64,000 nt of DNA from Phragmites australis (GCF_958298935.1 NC_084925.1:17853001-17917000), one strand, 5' to 3'. Shown: positions 32,651 through 44,040, numbered from the stretch's first letter. Program-made: numbers and translations. The notes: a model not told the origin generated them from the letters alone.

Positions 32651-35642
32651 ATGGCTTCCGCTTGCTCCTTCCGATCCGTTGCCCGAGTTCCTCCGCTCCC
32701 GCGGGGCCTCGCCAGGAGAGGAGCAATGCGCTGCTGCAGCGTCGCCCCCGGTGCCGGTGGCGCCGCCTCCACCTCCAAGGTAGCCATCGCGCCCGCTCCA
32801 TGTACTATTCAGCTGTTGATTCGAACTTTTCCCGACCTCCTTGAAATTATTACCTCAAGACAGCAGTGACCTCACAGATTGTGTTAAGGGTAGAATAACA
32901 CTTAATACCTTGCGTTTGTTGCTTCGTGTGTGAAGCTTGTCTTGGAGGTAAAAGAAAGGCTGGCAAGGGAGCACCCGGGCCTTCCGACAGGCAGGAACGG
33001 GAGGGACGATGAGGACATGATCCTCTGGTTCTTGAAGGACCGCAAGTTCTCAGTCGACGAAGCCGTCGCTAAGCTGACCAAGGCTATTGTATCCTATAAC
33101 TCTGTTGAGCAGAGAAAATTGGAAATAGCACCTTCCCCGTTTTGAATTATTTCTTGTTTTTCCAGTATATCCGAGACATTTATGGTTCTGTTGCATTATC
33201 ATTCTCATCTTAGCTTTTCTCTGTAAACCCTAGATTACCTTTTGTTTCAGTCTCGCTTGAAGCAATGGCTACTAAAGTCATTATCCACAATAGGTACAGA
33301 AAACTGCAGTAGAGTTTTGTGTTAGATTATTCTTTTAGTTAGCAGCAGCTTGCAATGGTATCAATAAAAGGAACTGGTCCACTGGGGGCAGACTTTCCCA
33401 AGCAATTTCTATAAACATAAAATTCAAGTCATTGTGCAAACATTATGCTATTTGTTTACTTTTCTGGTGAAGAAGGTTTAGTGCATGTTGAGCTACGCTG
33501 ATGGTCTATTCACTGATAGAAGTATTGAGTTCAACGAAATTGAACTTTACAGTGACAGAAGCTAAACTATATTCTTTTCTTCTCTTCTCTCTCTTCTCTT
33601 CTCAGGGATTTATTAGAATGCAGGAAAATGGAAACCCCAGGAATTGGCAAAGGATAGGAGATGATGGATAGGAATGTAAGATCAAAACAAAGAAATGCAA
33701 AAAGTAGGGAAAACGTAGGAATGGAGTGTTTGGATAATTTGCAGAGATGCACGGAAATTTTAAAAACAGTATGTGTTTGAGAGAGAAAGAGATGGAAAGG
33801 CACATTTTCCCAAGCAAGTTTTACATATTCAAAATCTAAGGCACTTTTTCATTGTAGAAACTATGCCATATGTGTCTTTTCTGGTAGACTAACATTTGAT
33901 TTAATAAATTTTGTGCTATTCCCCATGGTCTATTCACTGATGGCAGTAATTTGTTGTGGAGGAAGTTGGAATTTACAGTGATATAGTTGAACTTTACCAT
34001 CTTCCTCTCTTTTAAACTTACAGTCATAACTGGAGAATTTTTCATATTCATGTTCCAACTTATTTGCATTTTATCACTCGTTTTTGTTGGAGGGGGTTTG
34101 TCACACTTGATTTTTGAAGCTGTGCAATGTTGGTCTGAAATGATACCTCTCAAGCTTTATTGTTTGCAATATCACGGAAAACCCAATATTTTACCCATTA
34201 AATGCTTGACATTGTGAAGAATTTATTTATGCCTTTTGTACCTTAAGCTTTTCATCTGCATTAGAAATGGCGCCAGGAATTTTGTGTATCACAATTATCA
34301 GAAGACTCAGTGAAAGGGTTGTACCAAACTGGCAAGGCATATGTACATGATTCTTTGGACATCTATGGCAGGCCTGTGCTAGTTGTAGTGGGAGCCAAAC
34401 ATTTTCCTTCCGTAAGTTTCTTTTGCTATTAATCTTGATTTAGAAAACAAGGAATGATGCTTAACGTAGATAGTGGCTACACAGTTTCCCAATTATTAAA
34501 ATACCACAAAGAACAAAGTAAAGTACAGCACTATGTTGTGTTAAACTACCAGGAAGAATTTTTATCAGAGCAGCTCTAAAATCACATTGCATACTTGTGT
34601 TTTAGCTGTTTTAGCTGTAATGTCTTCTGCCTTGTAACTCACTAATGTTTCTTGTGCTTTAGATGCATTTTGTTCTCAATAATATTACTTGTTCATGTGT
34701 GATATACTTTTACAGAAACAAGATCCAGTTCAAAATGAAAAGCTGTGTGCCTATTTGGTTGAGAAGGCATTAAATAGACTTCCTTTGGGAGCAGAGAATA
34801 TACTTGGAATCTTTGATCTTCAAGGTTTCCGTGTAGAAAATGGTGATCTCCAGTTCTTAAAGTTTTTGGTAAGTTCGATAGTGGTAAACATAACTTAGAG
34901 CTTTATCGTCTCTTTGCTGTTCTGTTGGAGAAATATACAACATGCATGCTTGTTGTGCTGTTGGACGAATGTGAAACATTCACAATCTGATCTGTAATGA
35001 GATAAACAATGTGAAATGACATAATTACTGCCTTAAAGAAACATCATTAGTAATGTTTAGATCCATTTCCAAGAAAAATTGTAATGAATAAACTAGAATT
35101 TTTTTTCTAGTTATAGGAAAACATGTTGGGGCAAATCGATTCAAGGAGAACTGAATTATGTGTTCATGCTCTGCAAAGTGCAGACATAAAGTTTGTGCTA
35201 ATGGTGTAGTACATGCATGGATTTCCTGTATTTCCAGGCTCATGAAACCTCCTTGCTGGCTGCTGCGCCTAATGCTTACTTTCTGCAAACAAGAATTATT
35301 CAGTGTCTGTATTGATTTCCTATTATTCCCAGATTGATGTATTCTACTATTACTACCCAAAGCGGCTTGGCCAAGTTCTTTTTGTCGACGCACCATTTGT
35401 TTTTCAACCGTTGTGGCAGATTGTTAAACCTCTGTTGAAATCATATGCCTCCCTGGTCAGTACTGTCTCTCTAAAACACTTCTCTCATTTTTAATAGTTT
35501 ATCAAATGATGTACAGATGTAGGTAATCTTATCCTCTATTACTGTTAATGCTCCTGCACATCAGGTAAGATTTTGTGATGCCAAGACAGTGCGAAAAGAG
35601 TACTTCACAGAAGAAACAGTGCCTCCTGATTTTCGCAGTTAG
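32651..35642 (+). CDS. CPSFL1: Chloroplast Sec14-like (CRAL-TRIO) protein, six exons
   Basis: The model joins 32651-32779, 32936-33088, 34265-34411, 34716-34868, 35333-35455 and 35565-35642. Every intron is GT-AG and phase 0, giving 260 residues. Residues 1-43 are rich in Ser, Arg and Ala and look like a plastid transit peptide ([15 protein letters not shown]). CRAL-TRIO-N follows ([35 protein letters not shown]), then the CRAL-TRIO lipid-binding lobe ([47 protein letters not shown]) and the C-terminal [16 protein letters not shown]. Order and length fit Arabidopsis CPSFL1 (At5g63060), a chloroplast phosphoinositide/phosphatidic-acid binding Sec14 protein needed for thylakoid formation. The donor of intron 2 is GTATCC, weak but usable. 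Possible poly(A) signals are AATAAA at 36339-36344 and near 36375. No disabling change was found. Confidence 0.85.
33386..33990. repeat. Duplicated segment flanking an insertion in CPSFL1-like intron 2
   Basis: Sequence at about 33395-33560 and about 33805-33990 is related in order (tttcccaagcaa; cttttctggt; atggtctattcactgat; gaactttac). Between them is about 230 bp (33570-33800) that starts after a tct-rich run. Either a local duplication with the middle piece inserted, or two diverged copies of a repeat, would explain it. No target duplication was resolved. Confidence 0.5.
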
Positions 35643-36845
35643 ATGTCATTATTATCTTCCCCAATAGCTGGTTGTTATCCTGGATACTCTGCTGGCAGAT
35701 TTTGACAGGTCAGTGCTGAGTTTCCATAATTCTGCTTTGTTCAGTTGATTTGTTCCTCTTTAGAAGTCTAGAAATTCAAGCACTGAACTGTACAAAATAT
35801 TAGTTGTGCTTTTAAGTTCTGCTAGAAATTGAACTGCACAAATGCGGCAAACACTGCAAATTCGGGCCCTCAAATTTTCAAGGACTGCACCTTTTACTTT
35901 TCAGAATAACATTTGAAGCACCTCCCAATTAGGAAATATTAATACGCTGATGGATACATACAGATTTATAATGCGCTAGCTTGTGGTGTGAAACTATGGG
36001 CTCCATGAGATTTTGTCTTCATTACTATGGGTCCTCGGTAATGTCAGATGCTGGTTAAGATTTGTGATGGGGACTGAGGGCAGACCACAGGACCATCTAG
36101 AGATCTTTAGCTGGTGACCCAAGAATGTCTCGGATGAAGCCAATACTCGATGGACAAAGGAGCGTTTTCCTGCAGTTGTTGTTGTTCAATAATGCTCTAA
36201 AGGCTAGATTCCTTCATATTTCTGTTTGTAATTTTTCATCACCAGTGTCTGTCCATGTTCGTTTGTACAGCGTCTTTTAAGGCATTTCAGGTGTAATGAG
36301 TTTGCATAAAGCAGCATAAAGCATTAATAACTTTCTGTAATAAATTTCATAAATGAAAATATTTTTTCTCTGAACAATAAAAATGTAGTTAAAAAATTAC
36401 CCTTTGCTCATGATGAACTTCCGTTTATTTTCAAGAGTCCTTACCAGAATTATTACATTATGCAGTGATGCATGCCTTGTTTTGGCTGATTGCTTGAGCT
36501 CCAGGCAGGCATGGTCGCATGGATCGGTGAACGTCGGCACAAGCGGCTCGTATGGCCACAGCCTATCTAGCCCATTGTGAAGATTACTCCACCGCTGCTC
36601 GCCGTCAAGCTGGGCATGCTTCACATGCACACCAGTCACCAGCTAGCTGGGCGCGGTCACACATGCCGCCCGAATAACGGTGAAGCGTAAATGAGTGAGC
36701 ATTATTCCAAGCGAACACTCGATCACTACAAACGGCAAGGCTCACGGGCGTCCTGTGCGTGCATCAACCCTTGTCATCACTCGCCATAAGAAGCCCACCA
36801 CCACGCTGCTGCCTCTGCACCTTGATCCATCGCTGACATCGCATC
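35643..36845. other. 3' UTR of the CPSFL1-like gene and intergenic region
   Basis: Sequence from 35643 to about 36390 is likely 3' UTR or flank with AATAAA-type signals. From 36390 to 36845 there is an 80-codon minus ORF with no recognisable domain, then the presumed promoter and 5' UTR of the second MGLC gene. No clear TATA box was found. Confidence 0.4.
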
Positions 36846-37481
36846 ATGGGACTCTGCCTGTCCGTGGCTCTATGGAAGCAGAAGCTCTACACCGACGGCG
36901 GCCACCGGGCAGTGCGGCGAGGCGCAGACGAGGTTGCTGGCGTGAAGGGTAGCGGCTGCGAGTACGGGATCTTGGGAGGCGACGTGCTGGAGGTGGAGGA
37001 GAAGGTGGTGGTGGGTCTGGCGGCCGTGGGCGCGAAACGTGGTGGAGCGGAGGGGGCTGCCGTGTCTGGCGGCACGCCGGCACGGCCGATATGGCAGAGG
37101 AGGGTGCTGATGGGCGTCAAGTGCCAGCTGCCGCGGTTCAGCGGCATGATACTCTACGATGAGAGCGGCCGGCCGGTGTGCAGCGGCATCCGGGACAGAG
37201 TTCGCGACCAGGTGAGCACGTCTCTCTGGCTTCTGAGCTGGTCCGGGACAGAGTTCTGGCTTCTGAGCTGGCACGAGTAGTTTTGTGTATATCTAGGGTG
37301 CATATCTGTTAACGGTAGTCGTTTTGAGAATTTTGCAGTAACCGGTCTTGTCGGACCGTTTTCGTCCAAATATATTTGAACACCGTTTGAACCCAGGAAT
37401 GTAGTCTAACCGAGACTTATCGAAATTTGTCTGCAGGAGAAGCATGCCGCGGCAATCTCAGTGCTAAGGGACATGCTCTAG
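36846..37481 (+). CDS. Small plant-specific MGLC-type protein, copy 2 (two exons)
   Basis: The model joins 36846-37211 and 37437-37481, giving 136 residues. The donor is CAG|GTGAGC and the acceptor TCTGCAG|GAG, phase 0 as in copy 1. The protein starts MGLCLS (possible myristoyl-Gly2, palmitoyl-Cys4). It has a Gly/Val/Ala-rich middle and the core WQRRVLMG, KCQLPRFSG, MILYDE near residues 81-103, and ends ISVLRDML. It is shorter than the 28967 copy by about 60 residues, all before the core. The intron holds a short internal repeat (ctggcttctgagctgg at about 37226 and 37256). Function is unknown. Confidence 0.8.
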
Positions 37482-38059
37482 CCTAGGCAGTCAGTGTACG
37501 GTGGTGACATCGGTGTTGTAGGGCAGCACTGCTCCTTGTTTCATTGCTTCATGTCTACGTCTTTGTTTCTCGGTTTGATAAACTGCCTCTAGTCAGATGT
37601 GTCAAGGTCCTGGGCTAGGCATGCAATAAAATCCGTCACAATTCGTTTTCCGAACGTAAATTTCCGGCGACGATATGGTACTGCAATGGGCCCGGAGTCT
37701 GTTTTTACAAGCGAAACTCGTGCTATTTGTCGATCGCTTGATCATTTCATCCCAAATGAAACTCTGGTAGTGGTAGGAGCATGGCGAACAAAACCCCTCT
37801 TGATGCTGTATTCGCTCCCGACCATGCAAGTTAGTGGCGTCACCGTGCTGAAAGACGTGTACGCCGGTGTAGCGCCTCTGATGTCGTGCTTTGCCTTATG
37901 CTGTCACACAACGTTTTGCTTGTGCACCGAGCGCATCGACCTCTGTCAGGTGCGATCACAAAGGCAAGTTACGATCTTAGTGACCTAGACATGCTACGCT
38001 CGTAATGTATGTGATTCACTACCTACTAGAATAAAGTTTATTCTCCGGAAAACCTTTTC
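37482..38059. other. 3' flank of the second MGLC gene
   Basis: Probably 3' UTR to about 37600. A 129-codon plus ORF (37599-37988) lacks any recognised domain and is not called. AATAAAGT at about 38030 is a possible poly(A) signal. Confidence 0.35.
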
Positions 38060-38720
38060 AGGTGACCTTAGATTTAGACAAGCAATGATTACCGGTGTGT
38101 GGTCTTGTCACGCCTCCGAAGAAATCCCTCGGAAGCGTCACAACTACATTACCAAAGAAGCCCCTTAATAACCAGTATCTACACACTATCGAGGCTACAT
38201 AATATCTTCCAGAAAATCTAGACAATCTTGCCTTCCAGGTGACCTAGACATGCTACGCCCGCGGTGTGTAGGCATGTCGTGCAACGAGGATTCCTTGCGA
38301 CAGCATTCCTCAGATCGCGGCATCTCCGCCACCGAGGACATCCCCCGGGGTATGGCTTAGACACTACCGAAGCTATGCAATGTCTTCTAGGGCACCCTGG
38401 GCATAATCTGTCTTCCATGTGTCCTAGGCATAAGCGGCGCCCGTGGTGTGTGGGCCTTAATATCTACCAAGACTACGCAATGCATTCAAGAAAATCTAGG
38501 CAGTCTTGCCTTCCAGTGACCTAGGCATGCTACGTCCGCGGTACGTGGGCTTGTCACACCACCCGAAGATGTCTCACGGGTGGTGCTGCAAAACGATCTA
38601 TCAAGGAAATCCCTTGATACATGGCAACTACACTTCCGAGGTCGCACAATATCTTCCAGGAAACCTAAACAAACCTGCCCCTAGGTGACCTAGGCACGAT
38701 GCATCTGCGGGAGTATAGGG
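38060..38720. repeat. Degenerate tandem array, unit about 177 bp
   Basis: Units begin at aggtgacct-type sequence at 38060, 38237, 38417 (degenerate), 38515 and 38683, so spacings are about 177, 180, 98 and 168 bp. The shared order is aggtgacctag(a/g)ca-tgctacg, ccgcggtgtgtgggc, a clock-like tctacacacta-cgaggctac, and caatatcttcca-gaaaatctag. A related start at about 37980 may be a further outlying copy. The array separates the genic island from the repeats to the right. Confidence 0.7.
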
Positions 38721-38989
38721 ATTTTGCATGGTTATACTAGCTAAGTTTTGCAGTCTACTGTTGGCAATAAGAAGCTGATTGTAGTATAAAATATAACTAG
38801 GTTATATAACTATTCATGCTAAATGAGGATGTAATTTAAGTTCTACTGCTTCTACCTAGTGGCTATATATTGCAAAAGACTTCTAGTAGTAAAGTTGGAT
38901 GCCTCCAACATACTCTAACCTTGTTGTATGAAAGATAGATCACTAGGTAAACTATCGATAGTTAATAGTGGACGTACCTTTGTAGAAAT
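38721..38989. other. AT-rich intergenic stretch
   Basis: Nothing recognisable; no ORF, no repeat seen. Confidence 0.3.
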
Positions 38990-38994
38990 AAGGC

Positions 38995-39240
38995 CTCTAT
39001 TGTGAGGCTTGGAGGCCTCGAAGCCTGTGGCTAGGCTGGGAGGGGTGGTGCTTGACCCCCTCAGCCCTTAGCCATTGCCCGGCTTCGGAGGTAATCCGTC
39101 CGGAGCCTGACGACGGCATATTGGAGGCGTAGCCGAAGGCTAGTCATGAGAGGCGGTCCTCGACCGCCTCGGCCCTTAGTCGTGGCCCGGCTTCAGAGGT
39201 AATCCGTTCGGAGCCTGGTGACGGCATGTCCCTGACTCAG
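38995..39240. repeat. About two units of the 108-bp internal repeat
   Basis: Two consecutive units with the landmarks ggctag, ccctcagccctta/ccgcctcggccctta, cccggcttc-gaggtaatccgt-cggagcctg and acggcat. They correspond to the tandem repeat at 51736-52086 and have a period of about 110 bp. Confidence 0.75.
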
Positions 39241-39304
39241 TTCTCGTTGCTGGAAATAGTACCGTTGGTAGTAGGGTTGGTAGTGATGGTGCAGGATTGA
39301 GGGG

Positions 39305-39960
39305 CTAGAGATTTGCCCAGGAGTTTGCCCCAGGCCTCCGAACCCTGCATCGTCCTTCGCTAGCTCCTTCTGCGGTCAGGTATCCTGCTTGCCTTCCAAG
39401 GTACTCCTCCCGGAAGGTTATAATGGTGCGACAGTCATTGGTGTTGTGGCCACTCCCTGGTCGGAGGCGCTGGCAGGGTCTGCGCACCCCGGAGCCCTGC
39501 GTCTTCTTGGAACCCTCTTTCGCTTGAGAGGCCCAAGGAGTACGTTGGGTGGACAGACTTTCCAGAGATATTGGCTTGGCTGGGGTATCCCAGGTGTTGT
39601 CAAAGGGGATACTTTGGGACCAAGCCCAGAAGGGAAAACTCCTGGGTTTGACCGCCTAGAACCACTGGAAGGCGGCCTGCTTGGTTGTGGCTTCGGCCGC
39701 GTCCTCTCCTGAGGTAGTGAGGTCTTCATCGTGCAGAGGCTGGAAGGCCTCAGCGCCATCTGGAGTTCCTGTACCGACCCAAGGTTCTGGGTTGGCCAAA
39801 GTCGGAGGAACGCCGTCCCACACGGCAGCGGGGCTAGAGCATGCATACGGTGTGCATGGTTGAGACAGCCATACATATGGTTGCATGCTTGCAACGGTGG
39901 GTGTGACGGTTTTGGCTAGCACTTTGGTGGTTTTCCTGGTGGATTATAACCTCTCTTAGC
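39305..39960 (-). pseudogene. Tat-type gag-like fragment
   Basis: Minus frames at 39922-39656, 39894-39418 and 39487-39305 together resemble a decayed gag. The last encodes GSGHNTNDCRTI, like the short His/Cys motif near the end of Tat-type gag. The frames are shifted relative to each other and no full capsid domain is readable. Confidence 0.4.
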
Positions 39961-39975
39961 ACTTCTGTGTTCGAT

Positions 39976-39993
39976 TCCCACGGATAGCGCCAC
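39976..39993 (-). other. Primer-binding site, TGGCGC type
   Basis: The minus strand reads TGGCGCTATCCGTGGGAA starting four bases after the LTR end at 39997. TGGCGC followed by CCGTGGG is typical of Tat/Ogre-type gypsy elements. Confidence 0.7.
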
Positions 39994-39996
39994 TAT

Positions 39997-40837
39997 TGGA
40001 GCAAGAGTTCGTCTTGCCTCAGCAAGTACGGCGAGAGTTTCTTCTATGGAGGAGACTCAATCTTGGAGACGAAGCTTAAGAGAAAGGAACACCACGAATG
40101 TATTGATGGTAGAAAAAATAGATCGATCTGGGGGAGTATCATAACGTGACTTGGTGTTCTTTCACCTATATTTTCCCTCCCTTCTATGCCCAGGTGACCA
40201 GGGCTCCTATTTATAGGGTCGTGCGTAGCTTGGTGTACAAGTTATCACAATGTACAAATATCTGGAATCTGACAGAATTACTGGGCCTTATCCCAGATAA
40301 CTACTTTCTACCCTACCTAGGAGATAAATATCCATCGTAGTAACTATCGTGGTGCCTGCCCCCTGAAGGGGGCGAGCCGGTCGCCAATTGCGGCTCGGCG
40401 CCGTACTGTCAGGGGTGTCAGGGCGGCCTTAAATGCACTGGGGTGTCAGGATAGTACCACTTGCACCGGCATTGATCGCCCGCCACTTCACATCTGGTCG
40501 GTGACAGGGGGAGACATTTTCCCCCTGATATTGTCTCTGGAGGCCTGTTGTATCTTAGGCTTCGAAAAGCCGCCCGGGCGCCGGTGGGGTGGCTCGAAGG
40601 GGTCCACAACCTCCGAGGTCTGGCCCGCTGCTAAGAGTTTGGAGGTCGAAAATTAGAGTGACCAGGCGTGGTTTTGAGTTGTGGGAAGGCTTCATAGGTA
40701 CAAAGAGGTGGCATGAAGGAGCCCGACGCCTTCGGAGGTTGGGCCTTTAGCTGAGGGTTTGGAGATCAAGGCTTCGGAGGGACCTGGATAGTAATATTCA
40801 ACCATTATCCTTAGGCTGGTTTATTTTCCCCCCAACA
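39997..40837 (-). repeat. 5' LTR (841 bp)
   Basis: The plus strand starts TGGAGCAAGAG and ends CCCCCCAACA; read on the minus strand it starts TGTTGGGGGG. The block containing gaaaggaacaccacgaatg and the ctcctatttatag region are shared with 49064-49985. Confidence 0.75.
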
Positions 40838-41578
40838 CTCTTCCTATATAACCGTAGGACTAGAACTTCTTTTGGATGTAAAGTTTCTTTAGGATGCTAG
40901 TTATCTGTATCAAGAACTTGACATTTTGTTAATGACTAGTACATTTTTCTAAATACCTGTGTATGAGTTACGACTTCATGAGCGTTAGATACCTAAAGTG
41001 TTTGACAACTTATCGTGTTTTACATTGATCACTTCTCCCTCTGATTAGTTCAGGAGATATCAACCCTATTCGGGACGCATATTATGGTCAGCCTTAGGTC
41101 CGACTTGAGTGGAAAGTGCCATGACCTTCGGACACTCGTGGACACGATAAGGAACATTTTTCATAACCCCAAAGTTGCGACTTAGAACACCATCCCTTCT
41201 CATTGGAATCCACTTTGGCGCATGCACAGTATGTTGTTTCAGTTTTTAATACCAAGTACCCGTTAAGCCCCTGACTGGTTATCTGGGAAGAGTTCCTAGA
41301 TATGCAGTCTAAAAGATGAAAAGTAAACTACCGGCCATAGGGAATTAGATAATCGACCGGGATAAACAATGTAAAGACGTAAAACCACATACTGCCCTTT
41401 AGTTGTAGAAAAAACTTTTCATAACCTTTGGTGAGTGTATGGGCAGAGGTACCCGGTTAGCGGCTTATCCCATTGCCATGCATTAAGGTGCAAGGGAGAA
41501 TAGATAAGGTCGAAACAAGAAATTCATGCAACTTCTCGGGCAATATGATATTTTTTAATACAAATATACACTTAGTAC
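40838..41578. other. Unassigned repeat-derived sequence
   Basis: No ORF of note. It lies between the LTR above and the C-terminus of a Tat integrase, so it may be the 3' UTR of that element. No PPT was recognised. Confidence 0.35.
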
Positions 41579-42316
41579 TTACACATAGAACTTATGAACC
41601 TGGTCGATGTTCCATGAGTTATTAAGGACGTGGCCATCTTCCATTGCTAACCTATATGACCACCACCATATAAGGACCCTCCCACTTTGGGGATATCTTA
41701 TTGCTATTATGTTGGTTATGAGCAAGTCGTAGAACCAGGTCCTCAAGTTACAGGGTTCGCTTTCGGACGTTCTAGTCATAGCAATGTTGGAGAGCTTGAT
41801 GGTAACATGCCGATTGTATCAGTACCTGACTCCTCTTTTCCTCGATATTGTTGATGTTGTCATCTCTTTTTAGGGTTTTTGTCCTTGTCAGCGGTGAGAT
41901 ATAATCTTTAGTTCACAGCAGAGCATAGCTTCAGCCTCGTATACTATGAAGAAATGTGTTTTACCTGTAGCCCTGCCGGATGTTGTCCGGAGTGCCCAGA
42001 TTATGTTAGGCAACCCAGACACAAAGGCTTTAGAGTAGGTAGATAAGTGGTTGAAGACGCGTATCTTGATTCCTTGTAGCATGCGATCGTTGGCCCACTC
42101 AATTCCTTGTAGCATGTGATCGTTGGCCCGCTCAACTTGTCCATTGCTCTGTGGATGAGCCACCGATGCTATGCAGACCATAGTATCTAGTCGAACCCAG
42201 TACTCAATGAATGCAGTAATGATCCTACTTAGGACACCAAACCTTGTCATGACGCTCTTCATGATGAACTTCTTGGCTGCTTCCGAGGTAATCGTCTCGA
42301 CTGTCTCAACATCAAT
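41579..42316 (-). pseudogene. Tat-type gypsy integrase fragment
   Basis: Minus-strand frame 42343-41888 encodes the integrase core: VETITSEAAKKFI, RFGVLSRIITAF (second Asp block altered), ASVAHPQSNGQVERAN with the catalytic Glu, and the EAMLCCEL block. A second frame (41779-41579) encodes the C-terminal end EDGHVLNNSWNIDQVHKFYV. A 33-bp in-frame tandem duplication (about 42070-42135) repeats eleven residues right after the catalytic Glu. The DxG of the second catalytic Asp reads TAF, so the enzyme would be dead. Confidence 0.7.
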
Positions 42317-42339
42317 CCTTTTTGGTGATTGATGACAAC

Positions 42340-44040
42340 ACAAATAAATAAGGATATGAGAATGAAGACATTCAGATATAAAAGTGTGCGGTCATTGTTC
42401 TCTCGATCGGCCTGAAGGGCTGCGAAGGTAGCTTTTGCTGCTGCTGTAGTGACTGCATCATCATGAGCTGCTTCTCCTGCTGCTGAAGCATGTCTGCTTG
42501 TAGCTTTGCCTGCTGCTCTACCTGGGCTGCCTGCTGCTACTGCATCTGCTGAAGGATAAGAATGAACTCTACTGGAGGTGTAGCAGGGGGCACAGAGGTC
42601 TTTGTCTCAGGTACTGAAGGTACTATAAAAGTGGGAACAGCCTAAGAAGACCCTCCAACCTCAGCATCATGTGACCTAGCGACTGGTGGGAAGAACTCAA
42701 GATCTGAAGAATCTGGGTCGCTGTCATTCAAGAAGAATGCGTGCAGGAGCTCTGCCTCGGCCACTTCAAGTGCCTGATCCTCTGCTGCTGCTCTCTCTAG
42801 CATCAGTTGGCATCTGCTCCTGAGCATGAAACATCACACACTGGCCTCGTCGCCTGTCTGAAGGTGTTGTGGGAGCATACACATTATAATGTGTAGGCGA
42901 CTGCTCGTAGGCCTAAACATACTGAAGGAATCTGACCGAGTGTGCAATCCATTGGGATATGAAATGTGCATAAGGCTACTATCTAGCCATGGTCATCCTG
43001 TCAGCAATCACATCCTCAATCTCATAAGACTCAAGTCAACCATATCAAATCTTTGGTGAGTGAGGATGGAGAGTATCAGCCATTGCTGCAAACTAGTGAT
43101 CGCCTCTCCATATCCAATCCTCAGAAGAAGACTGTGTCTCAATGCCATATGTAAATCCTTTGCTTCAGGAGTCAGCATATCTGGCACTCTCGGTGATCCT
43201 GGAGCAAAAGGCATCCTGAAAATCGATCGGAGCGTCGTCTGTCGGGAAGACTCCACCAACGAGAGGATGGTAGGGTGGCTGAGCATGAGGATGAACAATA
43301 TCATGTAACCAACAGGAGCTCGCCTGAAGACCCAATGCCTCTAAGATGTTGTTCCGGTAGAGTCTGAAGCTTTCACCCTGGAACATAAACTGAATGAAGT
43401 TCCTCTCGGGTGCAATCCAGATGGTGGCATAGAACACTCTCACCCAGTCCTCAACATAATGGCCCACTCCAAACACCAACTCAGCTAGTGTAGGGATAGA
43501 CTCAAAATGAGCTCTCATATCAACTCCACCAGCTGCCAACTCAAGATAATGCCAGTTGATCTTCTTGTGCATGCTCCGACTAACTCTCCTCTTGAGATAA
43601 GAAGCATGAAAACTCTCCTAGAGAATAGTCTAGAACCTGGGGTTAACCCCCTCATCCCTCTATGGGGTAAACCACTCATCAATCGGCACAAATATGAGCT
43701 TCTTAATCCTGGGGGACTTGTAAGAAGTTAAGTCCAGAAACCTGATCTCCCCGAGAGGCTGTGGCTACTTTGACGGCTCTGACTTAGTCTCTCCCTGAGG
43801 CTCTTGATGAGCCCTTTTACAGATCTCCTAGCTGGATGGAATCAATCCCAACCCAGTGGTCTCACGAGTGCGGGTGGACCAACACGGTAGAGTCGTATTT
43901 GTGTCTCAGATTTGCAGCCCGCGCTGAGGAATTGGAGCATTGACAACTGCAATCACTCGATCCCACTCCTTCTGCTCTTTTGTTTTCTTCTTCTTAGGAT
44001 GCTCGATGGCCTTGCCCTTGTCGCGGCACTCACGACCCAT
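42340..44040 (-). pseudogene. Repeat-associated ORF with conserved WVRVFYAT / MFQGE / RIGYGEAITSLQQW motifs
   Basis: From a minus ATG at 44040 (MGRECRDKGKAIEHPKKKKT) the sequence reads, with several stops, into a conserved domain at about 43572-43000: WHYLELAAGGVDMRAHFES, VRVFYATIWIAPERNFIQFM and YRNNILEALG. After a shift, LHMALRHSLLLRIGYGEAIT follows, and then a C-terminal acidic and glutamine-rich part (42827-42640). It is neither gag nor pol. I recognise it as a type of ORF often seen inside grass retroelements, with no assigned function. Its 3' end meets sequence (ggtgattgatgacaacacaa at 42319) like that just inside the 3' LTR of copia derivative A. Confidence 0.55.

Larger units (their letters stand above)
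38990..40837 (-). mobile_element. Gypsy element with Tat-type PBS, 5' end of a copy
   Basis: In minus orientation a 5' LTR (40837-39997) is followed by a TGGCGC-type PBS, a decayed gag-like stretch, and the first part of a tandem repeat (about 39240-38995), where the copy breaks off. The LTR and the repeat are both shared with the copy at 49064-52086. Confidence 0.65.

Noticed and set aside
37599..37988. A 129-codon plus-strand gene after the second MGLC gene
   Set aside because: No domain was seen, and the position fits 3' flank. A 75-codon frame opens on the other strand.
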